DNA from: Elymus sibiricus
Taxonomy: Eukaryota > Streptophyta > Magnoliopsida > Poales > Poaceae
Assembly: GCA_039707655.1 (NCBI GenBank)
Contig: CM077666.1
Coordinates: 392,541,886 to 392,605,885, forward strand
DNA: 64,000 nucleotides
Direction: 5' to 3'
Part shown: in pieces, positions 1 through 11,250 of the stretch
Numbering within the stretch: position 1 is the first letter of the stretch
Layout of the letters: each line of letters opens with the position of its first letter
Made by a program: the position numbers and the translations under genes
The notes under the pieces: model-generated
What the model saw: only the letters and a program-made list of their open reading frames with translations
Databases searched by the model: none
Told to the model about the DNA's origin: nothing

Positions 1-463
1 CATCCTCCACCAAATTTCAGCTCAATCCATTCATTCATTTGAGCCCAGCTTCAACATTCATATTTCTGTCCAATGTGGTACTTTGCAAAGCAAGTGCCAC
101 CTAGGCTCCTCCATTTGAGCTGCAAATTTGCCAAGATAGTGTCCTTAGTAGATGATCATCCTCAGCCAAAACTCAGGCCCATTGGCCATGTGCATTTCCC
201 CCACCGCTAATCAAACACTTGGCTGCTAATTCATGTTTGAGCTTAGTTCAGTCTCCTCGTGAGATTCTTTTGTTGTCTTCTTCTTCCTAACACTTACCGG
301 GGGAGTGCCCAACCCACCAGACATGCCTAGGCCGCCCAGAACATGTGGCAACGCCACGGTCACGCGGTGATCACGCGGTTGGCATTCCAATTTACGCGCT
401 CTGGAGTTGGGGCCCTCGGTCACCGTCCAAACCTCGACGTCTCGCCACCACACCATGTATCTC
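1..463. other. No gene; probable CACTA interior
   Basis: No convincing open frame and no RNA gene. The text changes from AT-rich to GC-rich around 300-450 and then runs directly into the 663 bp repeat array. I treat it as interior sequence of the CACTA element. Confidence 0.4.
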
Positions 464-2240
464 TAATTAAATATATACTTTTGTACCTAAAAATGTTTTT
501 TGGAAAAAATCATGAGCAAACTATGAGGCAGTTGTAGTTAAAACTTGACCCACTTCCTGCTAAATCGGCGAAAATTTGTCTTTTTCACGAGAGGTGGATC
601 AAAGCTTTTGACACCCAACCATTTGATCAATTGTACATTAAATATGTCCTAATATTTTAGAAAATTGATTTGGTCTAATTTTGCAACAAATATTTGGTAG
701 GTTCTTCACAAAAAAGCTCACTTTGGGCACTCGAAAAATGGAAAATGAATTTTTCGTGCAAAGAAAATGAAAACTTCCTTAGGCAACATTGTTTGCCATT
801 CCAAGATGCACCCTTGTGCAAAATATGATATCATTTAAACAAACTATGCCATGAATGTTGCCATAACAGTGGCCATTTGCCTTGAAAGCCATGGATCTTC
901 ATACATGATAGCTCGTTTTTGAGAACACTTTTTTAAGACATTTGTCGTAGTCCAAGATTGTTATTTTTCCTGGATACTAGGTCACATATAATGACAGAAT
1001 GCGAAGGTTTTCAATTTTTTTGATTTTTTTTGAATTTCTTATGCCCGTTTCAAAATGCGGTCAAAACGGTGGGCATGATCGTTCGTAGCTAGGGGTTGAA
1101 TCTTGCAAAACTTTTGGAGTTTCTCTGATTAAATAGATACTTATGTACCTAGAAATGATTTTTTGAAAAAATAAAGAGCAAACTATGAGGCAGCTGTAGT
1201 TCAAATTTGACCCGCTTCCTACTGAATCGGCGGAAATTTGTCTTTTTCACGAGAGGTGGATCAAAAGCTTTTGACACCCAACCATTTGGTCAATTGTACA
1301 TTAAATATGGCCTAATATTTTAGAAAATTGATTTGGTCCAATTTTGCAACAAATATTTGCTAGGTTCTTCACAAAAAAAATCCATTTTGGGCACTCAAAA
1401 AATGGAAAATGAATTTTTCGTGCAAAGAAAGTGAAAACTTCCTTAGGCAACATTGTTTGTCATTCCAATATGCACCCCTCTACACAATAAGAGATCATTT
1501 GAACAAACTATGCCATGAATGTTGTCATAACATTGACCATTTGCCTTGAAAGCCATGGATCTTCATACATGATAGCTCGTTTCTGAGAACACTTTTTTAA
1601 GACATTGGCCGTAGTCCAAGTTTGTTATTTTTCCTGAAAACTAGGTCACATATAATGACACAATGCGAAGGTTTTCATTTTTTTTGATTTTTTTTGAATT
1701 TCTTATGCCCGTTTCAAAATGCGGTCAAAATGACGGGCATGACCGTTCATAGCTAGGGGTTGAATCTTGCAATACTTTTGGAGTTTCTCTTATTAAATAG
1801 ATACTTATGTACCGAGAAATGATTTTTGGAAAAAATAAAGAGCAAACTATGAGGCAGCTGTAGTTCAAATTTGACCCGCCTCCTACTGAATCGGCGGAAA
1901 TTTATCTTTTTCACGAGAGGTGGATCAAAAGCTTTTGACATCCAACCATTTGGTCAATTGTACATTAAATATGGCCTAATATTTTAGAAAAATGGAGTGG
2001 TGCCATTTTGCAACAAATATTTAGTAGGTTCGTCACATGAAAATCAATTTTGGCACTCTAAAAATAGAAAATGATTTTTTTTGCTAAAAAACTCATTTCT
2101 CAGGACACTTTTTTAAAGATATTTTTCTTATTCCATGCTTGTTACTTTTCCTGAAAACTAGATCACATTTGGTGACACAATGAGAAGGTCTTCCATTTTT
2201 TTATTTTTTTTGAATTTCTCAGGTCATAAAGTAGCTGACA
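464..2240. repeat. Tandem array of ~663 bp units (about 2.7 copies)
   Basis: The same AT-rich sequence recurs with anchors at 467, 1129 and 1793 (TTAAATAKATACTTNTGTACC), giving spacings of 662 and 664 bp. Units share a CACGAGAGGTGGATCAAA block, a GCAACATTGTTTGYCATTCC block and an ATGCCCGTTTCAAAATGCGG block. The third unit degrades after about 2040. The array has no coding potential and is typical bulk of a Triticeae CACTA element. Confidence 0.85.
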
Positions 2241-2389
2241 TGATTTAACATGTTATTTTCAGTCAACTACGACCAATTTAGATGGTCATAACGTCGTACG
2301 CGTGTACTGCATTCTGATTGGTCTGTGGGCATCTCACGCGGATGTTGCATCAAACACCGTATGATGCTCGCGGATCCAACGGCCCAAGC

Positions 2390-4440
2390 CCACCTGAGCC
2401 AAAACCCTAGCTCTGTCCTCATGACATTTTCCATCCACCCCCCGCCTCCTTTCTTTCTCTCCTTCCTCCCTTCCTCCTGGCTCTCTCCCTCCACCGGCGA
2501 GCCCCTCTGCCGACCTGCTGCTCTCCCTGCTGGACCTCCTCCGAGACCGACTAGCCGCCATGGCCGCGACCAGCCCAAGCTTGCGCCGCCCGCTTCGTTC
2601 GCGCCCGACGATGGGTAGCCATTGCCACCTCCGCAGCGAATCACAGGCGATGGGTGGCCACTGCCACCAATGGGATCGCCGGATCTGGCCACTGCCACCA
2701 ATGGGATCGCCGGATCTAGCCACTCCGGACGCAGGGCGTCTCTCTCCTTCCTTTCTCACTCCTATCTCCCTCCAGGTTTCTCTCTTAGTCTCTGTCTCTC
2801 TTTGCAGGTATCGCGGATGCGATGGTGGAGCCGCCGCCCCCAACCTCTCTCTCCGACCTCGATCCGCCGCCGCTCCGATCCCGATCCCCACCCCCACCGT
2901 CGACGACCCTCACCTAGTCCGACCCCAGATCGAGCAGGCGCTCCCAGACCGGCGACGGCCGTGCCCACACCGATCTGGACCTCGATCTGGAGGGATTCCG
3001 CCTCCCTCCCCCCTCTCACGGGCGGGGTTTGGGCAGGCGCGGCTCCCGTGACCAGTAGCCGGCCGCTGCTCCCACGCCATGGAGCTCGCCACCACCGGCG
3101 GCGACCTACTTCTTCCTGTCCATGGAGGTGCACATCTTCCCTTCAAGGTGCCCATCTTCCCCTATCCTCTTGGATTGATTTGATTCGATCCAACCACCAT
3201 CTTCCGTTCCACCCTGATGCTGATGCGTGCTTGATTCCCTTCCCCATGCAGCTACAACTCACCGACGAAGGTCTCTTCCTCCTCAGTGTCCACACGGAGG
3301 AGCGGCAACAACCCTGGATCCGTCCATTGGTGCTGTTGATCCTGCTTGGACCGGAGGATTTCTGCCGAAGGTCGTCGAGCTCTTCAGGTACGGCAACGTC
3401 CTGCTCTGGTTGCTGCTGTTCTGGTTATGTTGCTGCTGTTCTGGTCTGTACTACGTGCCAGTGTAGCTATACTGATGCTTTGGATTTCATCCGTGCAGCA
3501 GAGGACAAGGGCTTCATGGCCAACCAAGGCGCATGGTGCTCGCAAGCGACGAACGGAGGCTGTTCGACATCGGCTACACAAACCACCACTGTGAGCTCCT
3601 CCCTTTCCTCTGCTACAACCATGCTCTGTTTCATGGGTTAGTTAGGATTTCGGTGCTTTTTGCGCCGTGGTTGAGTCCTTGCCGACTGTTGCGTCGATGA
3701 TCAAGTTCTGGTGCTTATTTGTTGTGGTGGTGGTCATCTGGCTACTTGATTTGCCGCTGCTAATTAGTAGTATTAGAGTGCTGCGTGTTTGTTAGGATGT
3801 GGCTGAAACCATTGGATGGCCTTCCTAGACATGTTTTGTTGCTATCTAGAATTAGTACTTGTACTATTTTTTGTTTCCTTGTTGGACATGTTATGGTTCA
3901 AGTGTTGATGATGTCTAGTAGATGGTTTACTAGCTATATAGCTGCTATTGATTGATGCTCTTGTGGTTAGCATTATATTCCTGGAATCATATTATACTAT
4001 ATCTAGTGTTCTTGTGGTTCTGCGAAGATGCATCACAAACATCTAGTGTTCTGATGTAATTGGTCTCTAAAATATCTAGGTCTTTGAAGTTGGTTGAATC
4101 TGTTGCTTTATCATATATTTGGTCCATAAATCTACATTTCTATGAAATTTCTTTCAATATATAAATTTTCGATAGTTTGTACACTAAACCTGGAGGTTTG
4201 CAAATCTACTCCAGGAATAATAGCTACTCTAATGTTGGTAGCCTATGTGTTCACTCTTTTACAGGAGCTCCAGGTCTACGAAATTTGAAGTTCGAAGCCG
4301 TATAGCCCTACTCAGCAAAGAGTCGTCTGTTCTGTTTGACTGTAATAGACTGTAAATATTGTAATAGTGTAATAGTGGCATATCTGGGTTGTAATAGACT
4401 TAGTTATGTTATTTGATGAACTACATTTGTATTATTCCGT
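2390..4440 (+). other. GC-rich gene-like tract inside the CACTA element
   Basis: After an AAACCCTAG-like leader the sequence turns abruptly GC- and proline-codon-rich (2400-3600). It contains pyrimidine tract plus CAG acceptor-like sites near 2807, 3249 and 3500 and ends in an AT-rich trailer with TGTAATAG repeats (4340-4400). This looks like an intron-exon unit carried in a transposon. Overlapping open frames exist on both strands (the longest plus-strand one is 2622-3641), but they are Arg/Pro/Ser-rich low-complexity translations without a recognisable domain. I do not call a protein. It could be a captured host fragment or a degenerate part of the transposon's own gene. Confidence 0.35.
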
Positions 4441-4779
4441 TTGAAATATTGATTATGTATGTGATTTGAAAACGTGTGGAATGGAAACCTGACATGTGGG
4501 ACCCACTTATGAAAATAATATGTGCAATTTTGAAATTTCTGTCAAGTGGGCCCAATGTGTGAGATGATGACAAGTGGGACCCATCTGATTGGTGGGACCA
4601 GCTCCAAAATATAATGGCCCAAACAATGTTAAAAGGCCACTTCCCAAAAATAAATGAAAGGTTGAAATGTTGGGCTCGGCCCATGTGGCTGACCAGAATT
4701 AACAGGAAAAATAATATTAAATGGGCTGAATTACTGGGTTTTGCCCATATAGACGGCTGAACTGGACCGGGCTGATTCT

Positions 4780-5057
4780 AATCGACGACCAATTCAATTG
4801 GTCATAATTTTGCCACGTCAGCTTGCCACGTTGGATCCGACGTGGCTGCGCACACAACCAGTGACCAAAACAATTGGTCGTAGAATCTATGACCTTTTAT
4901 TTTGGTCGTGACCTTCTACGACCATATCACAAAGAAGGTTGTTAAGTTTCATTAAAGACGGTCAGCTTTTGACCAACTGTTTTTGGTCACAAATGGAAAA
5001 CAATGACCATTCAGTGACCAAGATTGATGGTCGCAAGTTGACATATTTCTTGTAGTG
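4780..5057. repeat. CACTA subterminal repeats and 3' terminus
   Basis: More than ten GACCA or TGGTC words occur in about 270 bp, often as inverted pairs (GACCAATTCAATTGGTC near 4787, GACCAAAACAATTGGTC near 4863). They end in GACATATTTCTTGTAGTG at 5057. Clustered subterminal motifs in both orientations plus a CACTA end are diagnostic of the superfamily. Confidence 0.85.
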
Positions 5058-5122
5058 ACTCTCTCTTTTTGCACACTCACTCTTTCTCCTTCACACACAC
5101 TTGATCTCTCTCTAGTCATGTA

Positions 5123-5375
5123 CTCTCTCTGGTCCATAGCATATATACATTTATTGAAAAGTCAAACCTCACAAAGTTTGACCAGGTATATGTGGAGAAA
5201 AACATTTACGTCTGGAGTGACAAACATACATCATTAGATTCATCACAAGATGTATTTTCATATCATATATCTTTGGTATTGTAGATATACGTAAATTTCT
5301 CTATAAACTTGGTCAAACTTTCAAAAGTATGACTTTTCAAAAATTTATAGGCACTACATTATCGAACAGAGGGAG
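5123..5375. mobile_element. Stowaway MITE (Tc1/Mariner)
   Basis: The element is bounded by CTCTCTCTGGTCCATA and CGAACAGAGGGAG, a diverged CTCCCTC...GAGGGAG pair, with TA on both sides (5121-5122 and 5376-5377). The interior has the usual mirrored GTCAAA(C)TTTGAC words. It is 253 bp, non-coding and moved in trans by Mariner transposase. Confidence 0.75.
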
Positions 5376-5691
5376 TATCTCTTTCTATATCTCTACCTCT
5401 CATGGGCCTCCCCTCTCACTCGATCTCTCTTTACAGAGGGATATACGGTCACTGGCTCAGCGTATAGCTCCGTATATTGTCTAGTTGACCGGTCAACCAG
5501 TCTACATGGTGCCTTGTCAGCTCGTGTTCTCTATGGGTGCGCGGGCCCATGTGGCAGTGGGTGAAATTAAATAAACTAGAGGCCCATCTGCCACGGGGTG
5601 AAATAAACAAACTAGAAACTACTTGTGGTAGAACCCCACACGCTACTAAATTGAGTGCACACTTCTTCCTCATTAAAACAGTACTGTAGTA
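5376..5691. other. Spacer between two MITEs, no gene
   Basis: Mixed sequence with pyrimidine runs (CTCTCTTT near 5425) and no supported ORF or RNA. It lies about 0.4-0.7 kb upstream of the F-box pseudogene, so it could hold remnants of its promoter, but I see no TATA-plus-start arrangement. Confidence 0.4.
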
Positions 5692-5946
5692 CTCCCTCCG
5701 TTTCTTTTTAGTATGCATATAAAATTTGGTCAAAGTCAAACTTCATAAACTTTGACTAACTTTATAGGAGAATATCAACATTCACAGTATGAAATCAATA
5801 TATTTAGATGCATCTTGAAATTAATTTTCATAGCACATAGCTTTAGTATTGTAAATGTTGATATCTTTTGATATAAAGTTGGTCAAACTTTGCATAGTTA
5901 GACTTTGACCAAATTTCATATGCGGACTAAAAAGAAACGGAGGGAG
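5692..5946. mobile_element. Stowaway MITE with near-perfect long TIRs
   Basis: CTCCCTCCGTTTCTTTTTAG at the left is matched by its reverse complement at the right end (ACTAAAAAGAAACGGAGGGAG), with TA target duplications at 5690-5691 and 5947-5948. It is 255 bp and contains mirrored GGTCAAAGTCAAAC/GTTAGACTTTGACC words. The high TIR identity suggests a younger insertion than the neighbouring 5123-5375 element. It ends about 160 bp upstream of the F-box start codon. Confidence 0.92.
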
Positions 5947-7426
5947 TAGTACTAGATTAACACCTTCTTAGACGCCACCATGGACACAAACTACAACAAC
6001 ACACATACACCACTGCGCGGCATGCACGCAAGGACGCACTCGCGCACACCCAACACACAATACACACCAACACACGTGTACACCGGCGTCGCCGCTGGCT
6101 GAGATGGAGGACGAGGCGGCCAACAAGCGGAGGCGGCTCGAGCCAAAACCGCATCCGGTGAGCCTGGACTTCATCAGCAGCCTCCCCGATGACATGCTGC
6201 TCGTCATCATCACGCTCCTCCCCACCAAATCTGGTGTGCGGACCACCCTTCTCTCCCGGCGGTGGCGCCCCCTCTGGCGCTGCGTCCCCCTCAACCTCAC
6301 CATCTATAGCTGCCTCTGCGATGGGAATTGCAAATGCATGGCCGCAGTCTCCAAGATCCTTGCATCGCACGCTGAGCCAGCCAGACGCCTTGACATCCGC
6401 ATCTTCAGCACCAACTGCAATGTCCAAGCCAAGTTCGATGAGTGGTTCTTATCCCCCGCCCTAGATCAGCTCGAGGAGCTCAGGTTTGAAGGTGGACGAT
6501 GTCACTCTCTGCCACTGTCCGCACTCCGCCACGCGCCAACGCTGCGCCGCGCCAGGTTCAGCTCCTGTTATTTTCCCCAGATTGATGCCGCGCCCGCTCT
6601 TTTTCTCCCTCAACTCAAGCAGCTCAGCCTCTTCGACATTGGTATCTTGAAGGAGGCTATGGAGCGGCTGCTCCACGGCTGTACAGCGCTCGAGTACCTT
6701 TGTTTTCAATAGATCCACGAGTTCATTAGCCTCCACATCACCTCGACGAATCTCCGATGGATTTATGTGTCTTGCTGGCCCCGCAACAGGACATTACTTG
6801 GGAAGAGATCAGTTGAGCTGTTTCACGATATGGTCATTGAGAATGCGCCTTTCCTTGAGAGATTGCTTGTATCTGATCTAGAAGGTCCAACAAAAATCAG
6901 GGTCATTGACGCGCCAAAATTGACAGCGTTGGACCACTCGTCTGCCAAATTCTTCGAACTTGTTATTGGATCCATAACTGTTCAGGTACAACACTCTTCT
7001 TCTTCTCGTTCTTCTTGAAATTCACATTTAATTTTTTTCTTGATGTATGTTCGACTGTCATCCAGAAAATGATTCCCACAAGCTTGACCCAGTCTGTGCA
7101 CACAGTGAAGATTTTGGCAATAAAATCAATCGGCCCCAATATCGATCAAGTTGTTGGATTCCTTAGATGCTTTCTATGCACGGAGAAGCTACTCCTCGAG
7201 GTGAAACTCCTTTCCTATTAAATGTGAACCACAATGGAGATCATTTTTTTCGTAATTTTTCTCAAGTTACAATGACAAATGTAGTGTTCAAAACTGCATC
7301 TAGGCACTATACTGAGAGAAATGTTTTTAGTATTTTTTCTCACATGATCACCTGCATCATTTTTGTTGTGTTGTAGCCAAGGCTAGTCATAGTGGAAGTA
7401 ACTTGTTATCCTAAGTGCAAGTACTA

Positions 7427-7590
7427 CCTCCGTCCTGGTTTACTAGTCCCCTAGGTATTTTGGAGTATCAAATTTTGACCATAGATTTAACTAACAAAAT
7501 GTTAATGCACGTCACTAAAAATTATATCGTTGGATTCGTATTTGAACATAATTTGCAATGGAACCATGCTCTAATATGTTCTCTTATTTT
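7427..7590. mobile_element. Stowaway-like MITE remnant in intron 2
   Basis: TACCTCCGTCCTGGTTTACT at 7427 followed by TTTGACCATAGATTTAACTA resembles the left half of grass Stowaway elements. No matching right TIR is seen before the exon 3 acceptor, so only part remains. It explains the extra length of this intron. Confidence 0.4.
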
Positions 7591-7902
7591 GCAGATAAAA
7601 AAAGACCCGAAAGTGAAAAATGTGCTGCAATATAACAACCTCGTCGAATGGCTTGATCTCCATCTTACAGAAATTGATTTGATCGACTACCGAGGCACCA
7701 CATCCGAGATTAAACTGGCCAGGTTCTTGTTTCTAAAGGCAAGTGTGCTCAAGGTAATGAGGTTTGGCGTTCTCTGGCGCAACAATGAATGGTGTGCTGA
7801 TCACCGCAAGCGTCTAAAGCTGAATGAGAAAGGCTTTGCAGAAGCTGAATTTGTTTTTGAAAGATCAAGTCAAGAGAGACGCGCAAGTTTATTTGCCGAT
7901 TA

Positions 7903-8016
7903 GTGACTTGTCAGGGTCGGTGGATTTTAGTTTGTATGATAATGCTGCTGTTGGGATTTGTGACTTGTCAGGGTTGGTGGATTTTAGTTTGTATGATAAT
8001 GCTGCTGTTGGTATTT
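7903..8016 (+). repeat. 57 bp in-frame tandem duplication
   Basis: GTGACTTGTCAGGG at 7903 recurs at 7960. The two 57 bp copies differ at a few bases and each encodes 19 residues (DLSGxVDFSLYDNAAVGI) in the frame that follows the frameshift of the FBD pseudogene. The period is a multiple of three. Confidence 0.88.
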
Positions 8017-8042
8017 CCAACAGCTGCATCCACCTAAAGTAA

Positions 8043-8909
8043 CAAAACTTCTTACGTAAACTTCCTAATAATTCCCTTCGTAGGTGCAGCATTACTCCTA
8101 GCATTTGTAATATCAGTTTGAACCTTCTAAAATTACAACTATACAGCATGTGGTACTACGTTACGATTAATGTTCGCGTGCATAGGTGCGGCAACGATGT
8201 AACCAATATACCCATTACAATATTTTATTCTAACTCGTGGCAGCGCACGGGAAAATATGTAGAACACGGCTAGTTGTAAGCAGGGTAGTTCTACAGCCTT
8301 GATGATAGTGACTGCACACGGTGAGGCTGACTTTGGTAACCCGAACACGCCGCCTGCACTCTGGTGTCATCTCCGGCGCAGGGTCTTGTCACTTCACTGT
8401 GAGGAGCAGCACGTAATAATTTGACCAGTAGTACTACTACAACCACCGTCTGGATTTAGTAGGACTACCACCTCCGTTTGGATTTTGTATTTGACTAGCA
8501 TGTCACCAAAAATATACTACTCCCTCCGTAAATAATACATGGAGTATTGTTTTATTCGTATTTGAGTGTAGTTTCCGATGATATTATACACTCTCCCTTC
8601 CGGTTGAGGGCTCAAATATGAAATCTCATCAACTACACTAGTACTTGCACCGCATTCGCTCCGCATTAATTGCGGTAGCTTCCAACATATAATTGCACGC
8701 AGAATTTACCTCAATCTCCTCGTAGCTATGCGCGCATGCAGCGAGACAGGGAGCAGTGCGTGCATGCGGAGCGGGATTTGAGGCAGCAGCAGGCATGAGA
8801 TACTATTCAAACGCAAGGGCAATTTTGTCCGAAAAAACAGACTGAGTCTTCCCTTGGTATGCGCGCTCAACCTTAGGCGCATAGAAGAATGGACCGGAGG
8901 GAGTAGTAA
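8043..8909. other. Intergenic, with scrambled MITE remnants
   Basis: No gene. Stowaway-type words occur (CTCCCTCCGTAAATAATAC at 8520, GGACCGGAGGGAGTA at 8891-8905) and may be the two ends of one 0.38 kb element. The interior lacks the usual mirrored structure, so I do not call a complete element. Confidence 0.4.
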
Positions 8910-9203
8910 GAGCATGGTTAATAATATAGCCAGCTGATGGCTATAAGGAACTGCCATGTCATCTATAGCCATCATCTATAGGCACTCATACAATAATGTG
9001 GGCTATAAGGTTGGCTATTACATTACTACTTTTTTCCATCTTCTCTCTATCTCTTTCTTCACATTTATTGCATTTACCTAGGAATACGTATATAGCTAGG
9101 CTCTTGCATGAGAGCCCACTCCCATTACTTTTTCACATCTCTCTCCTCCACATAGGCAAAAGTGCCATGTAAGCGGGCTATAAGCCCACTATTGTACTTG
9201 CTC
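8910..9203. mobile_element. Tourist-like MITE (PIF/Harbinger)
   Basis: GAGCATGGTTAATAATATAGCC at the left and GGCTATAAGCCCACTATTGTACTTGCTC at the right form imperfect inverted ends, flanked by TAA on both sides (8907-8909, 9204-9206), the 3-bp target typical of PIF/Harbinger. It is 294 bp and non-coding. A diverged copy in the opposite orientation lies at about 11001-11250. Confidence 0.8.
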
Positions 9204-9264
9204 TAAGGACCAAGGAGTAGATAGCCAACGCACACGTGAATGCAAACGCAGTCTGCACTTCTCA

Positions 9265-9270
9265 TATAAA
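9265..9270 (+). promoter_or_regulatory. TATA box of the 9373 gene relic
   Basis: CATATAAAGG lies about 108 bp upstream of the ATG at 9373, leaving room for a leader of about 75 nt. It matches the plant TATA consensus and suggests that the relic once had its own core promoter. Confidence 0.55.
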
Positions 9271-9372
9271 GGCTCCCCACCAGTCCAATCCATCTACGAA
9301 ATCCTATGCACCCTAACCAAGGGCAAGAGTGATCACTCCAATCGCAAGATCAATTGACCAGAAGGTAGAGCC

Positions 9373-9901
9373 ATGGAGGCGATGAGAGCAAGCATGAGCC
9401 AGCTGTGGCAGATGGTGCACGACGCCGGCCTGTGGCCCGACACCGAGGAACGTCTCCAGGTCGTGCTTGAGGCCGCCAGGGCGAGAGGACAACGGGACGA
9501 CAGCTTCGTCCCCTTGTTCGACGAGGCCCTCGTCGGCTTCCTCGACAAGTTCACCGTCGTCAAGAAGCTCGCGGACAACCTTGACGTACGCCTCCAGCCT
9601 CTATGGTGACAACCTCTTTGACGCACTGGTGGCCCTACGACTGCCCACCGTCGCGCCGGAGAATGTCCACCTCGAGGTCGCGCTCGCCGCGCAGCGCCTC
9701 GCCCAGCAAGACACCATTGACATAATCACCCACGTCTACGAGGAAATCGTCCACAAGGACCACTACGTGCCATAGGAGGACGATATGATGGTGGCCTTCT
9801 TGGACCGCGGAGCAACCTTGGACGGCATTGTTCAGAAGCACGTTGACCTCGCCGCCAGCGCCGCTGCTTCTCACCCGTCGGTTGGTGGCCCGACGCACTA
9901 G
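9373..9901 (+). pseudogene. Small decayed protein-coding gene of unknown function
   Basis: I do not recognise the family. From the ATG at 9373 (context GCCATGG) an open frame gives MEAMRASMSQLWQMVHDAGL and continues as a helical, Leu/Asp/Glu-rich protein for about 70 residues. Near 9585-9590 the sense continues in another frame (SSLYGDNLFDALVALRLP) to TAG at 9773-9775, and beyond that stop the same frame stays sensible to a second TAG at 9899-9901. One frameshift and one nonsense codon therefore interrupt a frame of about 175 residues. High third-position GC supports former coding. Alternatively a tiny intron replaces the frameshift, but no good GT-AG pair is evident. No membrane segment or signal peptide is seen. 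Confidence 0.55.
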
Positions 9902-10914
9902 GGCGAGAGGATGTCATTTATGGATCCGTATGCATATTAATATTGATGTGTAAATTATGGGCTGAGATACGTACTAGAGAATATATATAGCTCATTGCAA
10001 TGGTCTGGCAATTATCTATTGCGCTAGAAAATATTTGACCACGTGGCACCACCCACTCTGATAAACGACTCAGGAGGGAGGGAGGATTCATCGGTCTTGC
10101 GTCCCACAAGTAGTAGTACTATGTGCAAAAGCTTGGCTCTACATGCAATAAATCCTTGTCCTAGGGGACGGAGGCTACCTCCAATCTAACGTCTTATCCC
10201 CCAATAAACAAATCAAATGTCCCACTTGTGCACATGCAAGAAAATGGAGAAGGGCAGATGGTTAGATTATAGGAGTAGTACTCTTTTTTTAGTGAAGGTG
10301 GATCACCACTACCCTCTAGAAGCCTCCAAACTTTGCAAGATTTTCCCCAGTACAACTACCGCCGTCTGGATTATTAGTCTCATCTTATTTTGGGTCAACG
10401 ATGGACAAACAGACGTACTACTCCAATGACATTACGTAGGAGTATTTGGGTAGCATGTCACAATTTTTTTTGTTGGATACAAGGGGGACTAGTAAACGAG
10501 TACGGTTCCCGATACGGCTTGAATGCAAATAAAGTAGGGTAGCGGTTCCCGATGAACGGCCATTGATGTTTATCCTCCTTCAATTCAAATGGGAGAAGCG
10601 GCATGCAGCCAGCAACCCAGCAGCATGGGATCCACCATTGCATCGCGTCGTCATGGCCTTGATTCTTACTGTATTTCATTCTCATTCCAGCTGATAAAGA
10701 CGTGTGTGATCCCTTGCTCACCTTTTGCATGATGGCTTATAATAAGTGGAACACGTACAGTTCCGTTCGCGTCACACCCCAGGTGGTCATTCCGGCCCGT
10801 CGCTCAATGCACAGTGGCTAGGCATATCACTTACATGTGAGACCGCATGCAAGGAAAGCGATGATGGCCAAAATTGGCAAAACTCCCCCGCTTATCACGC
10901 GGGAAAAGACCAGC
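9902..10914. other. Intergenic, no gene seen
   Basis: No supported ORF. CCGTCTGGATTATTAGTCTC (10371) and GGGGGACTAGTAAACGAG (10485) look like the two sides of an eroded Stowaway-type element but lack clean TA-flanked ends. Confidence 0.4.
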
Positions 10915-11000
10915 GCTAGCGTTTTTAATCGTTATTTCTAATTTTTGAGGGAAAATCATTATTTCTATCTATCGGTCGCGCCAAGGAGCAGAACTAAATG

Positions 11001-11250
11001 TTTACAATAGGGGGCTTGTAGCTCGCCTACATGCCATTTTTGCTTACGTGGAGGAGAGAGACATTGAAAAATGGTGGGAGTGGGCTCTCATGCAAGAGCC
11101 TAGCTATATGCGCTCCTAGGCAAAAGTAATAAATGCAATGAAAGAGAAAGAGAGAAGGTGAAAAAAGTACTACTAGTCTAATAGCCAACCTTATTGTATG
11201 AGTGACTACACATAATGGCTTTAGATGACATGGCAGCAACATATAGCCGT
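11001..11250. mobile_element. Tourist-like MITE, inverted relative of 8910-9203
   Basis: TTTACAATAGGGGGCTTGTAG through ACATATAGCC is the reverse complement of the 8910-9203 family (shared GAGTGGGCTCTCATGCAAGAG and CAAAAGTAATAAATGCAAT words). The extreme termini are eroded. It is absent from copy B of the duplication (around 19130), so it inserted after the duplication. Confidence 0.65.

Larger units (their letters stand above)
1..5057. mobile_element. CACTA (DTC) DNA transposon, right-hand part
   Basis: The stretch ends at 5057 with ATTTCTTGTAGTG, the reverse complement of the CACTACAAGAAAT terminus of plant CACTA elements. The last 270 bp are packed with GACCA/TGGTC motifs in both orientations, as expected for transposase-binding subterminal repeats. 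A 663 bp tandem array (464-2240) and a GC-rich gene-like tract lie inside. No matching left CACTACAAG terminus occurs in the window, so the element begins upstream of position 1. No transposase coding sequence is visible, so this is either a non-autonomous copy or the transposase lies outside. Assigning 1-463 to the element is inference. Confidence 0.75.
6104..8042 (+). pseudogene. F-box/LRR/FBD-domain protein gene, broken
   Basis: F-box proteins of this class are SCF ubiquitin-ligase substrate adaptors. Exon 1 (6104-6985) starts MEDEAANKRR. An F-box follows at residues ~22-60 (LPDDMLLVIITLLPTKSGVR, then LLSRRWRPLW), then LRR-like sequence. Two phase-0 introns fit: GT at 6986 to AG at 7065, and GT at 7201 to AG at 7594. 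Exon 2 is 7066-7200. Exon 3 from 7595 encodes an FBD-type C terminus (LVEWLDLHLTEIDLIDYRG, then FLFLKASVLKVMRFGV). The break points are a TAG at 6710-6712 inside exon 1, with the frame continuing sensibly beyond it (IHEFISLHIT), and a probable 1-nt frameshift near 7870. After the frameshift a frame with DAQVYLPISDLSGS runs to 8042. Hence pseudogene, or a truncated 202-residue F-box protein if expressed. Confidence 0.8.

Noticed and set aside
2267..3641. Long open frames on both strands in the GC-rich tract (e.g. 2622-3641)
   Set aside because: Overlapping frames on both strands, Arg/Pro/Ser-rich, no domain; explained by high GC and low stop density within a transposon.
8520..8903. A single 384 bp Stowaway element
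   Set aside because: Outer words fit but the interior has no mirrored structure; more likely two unrelated remnants.
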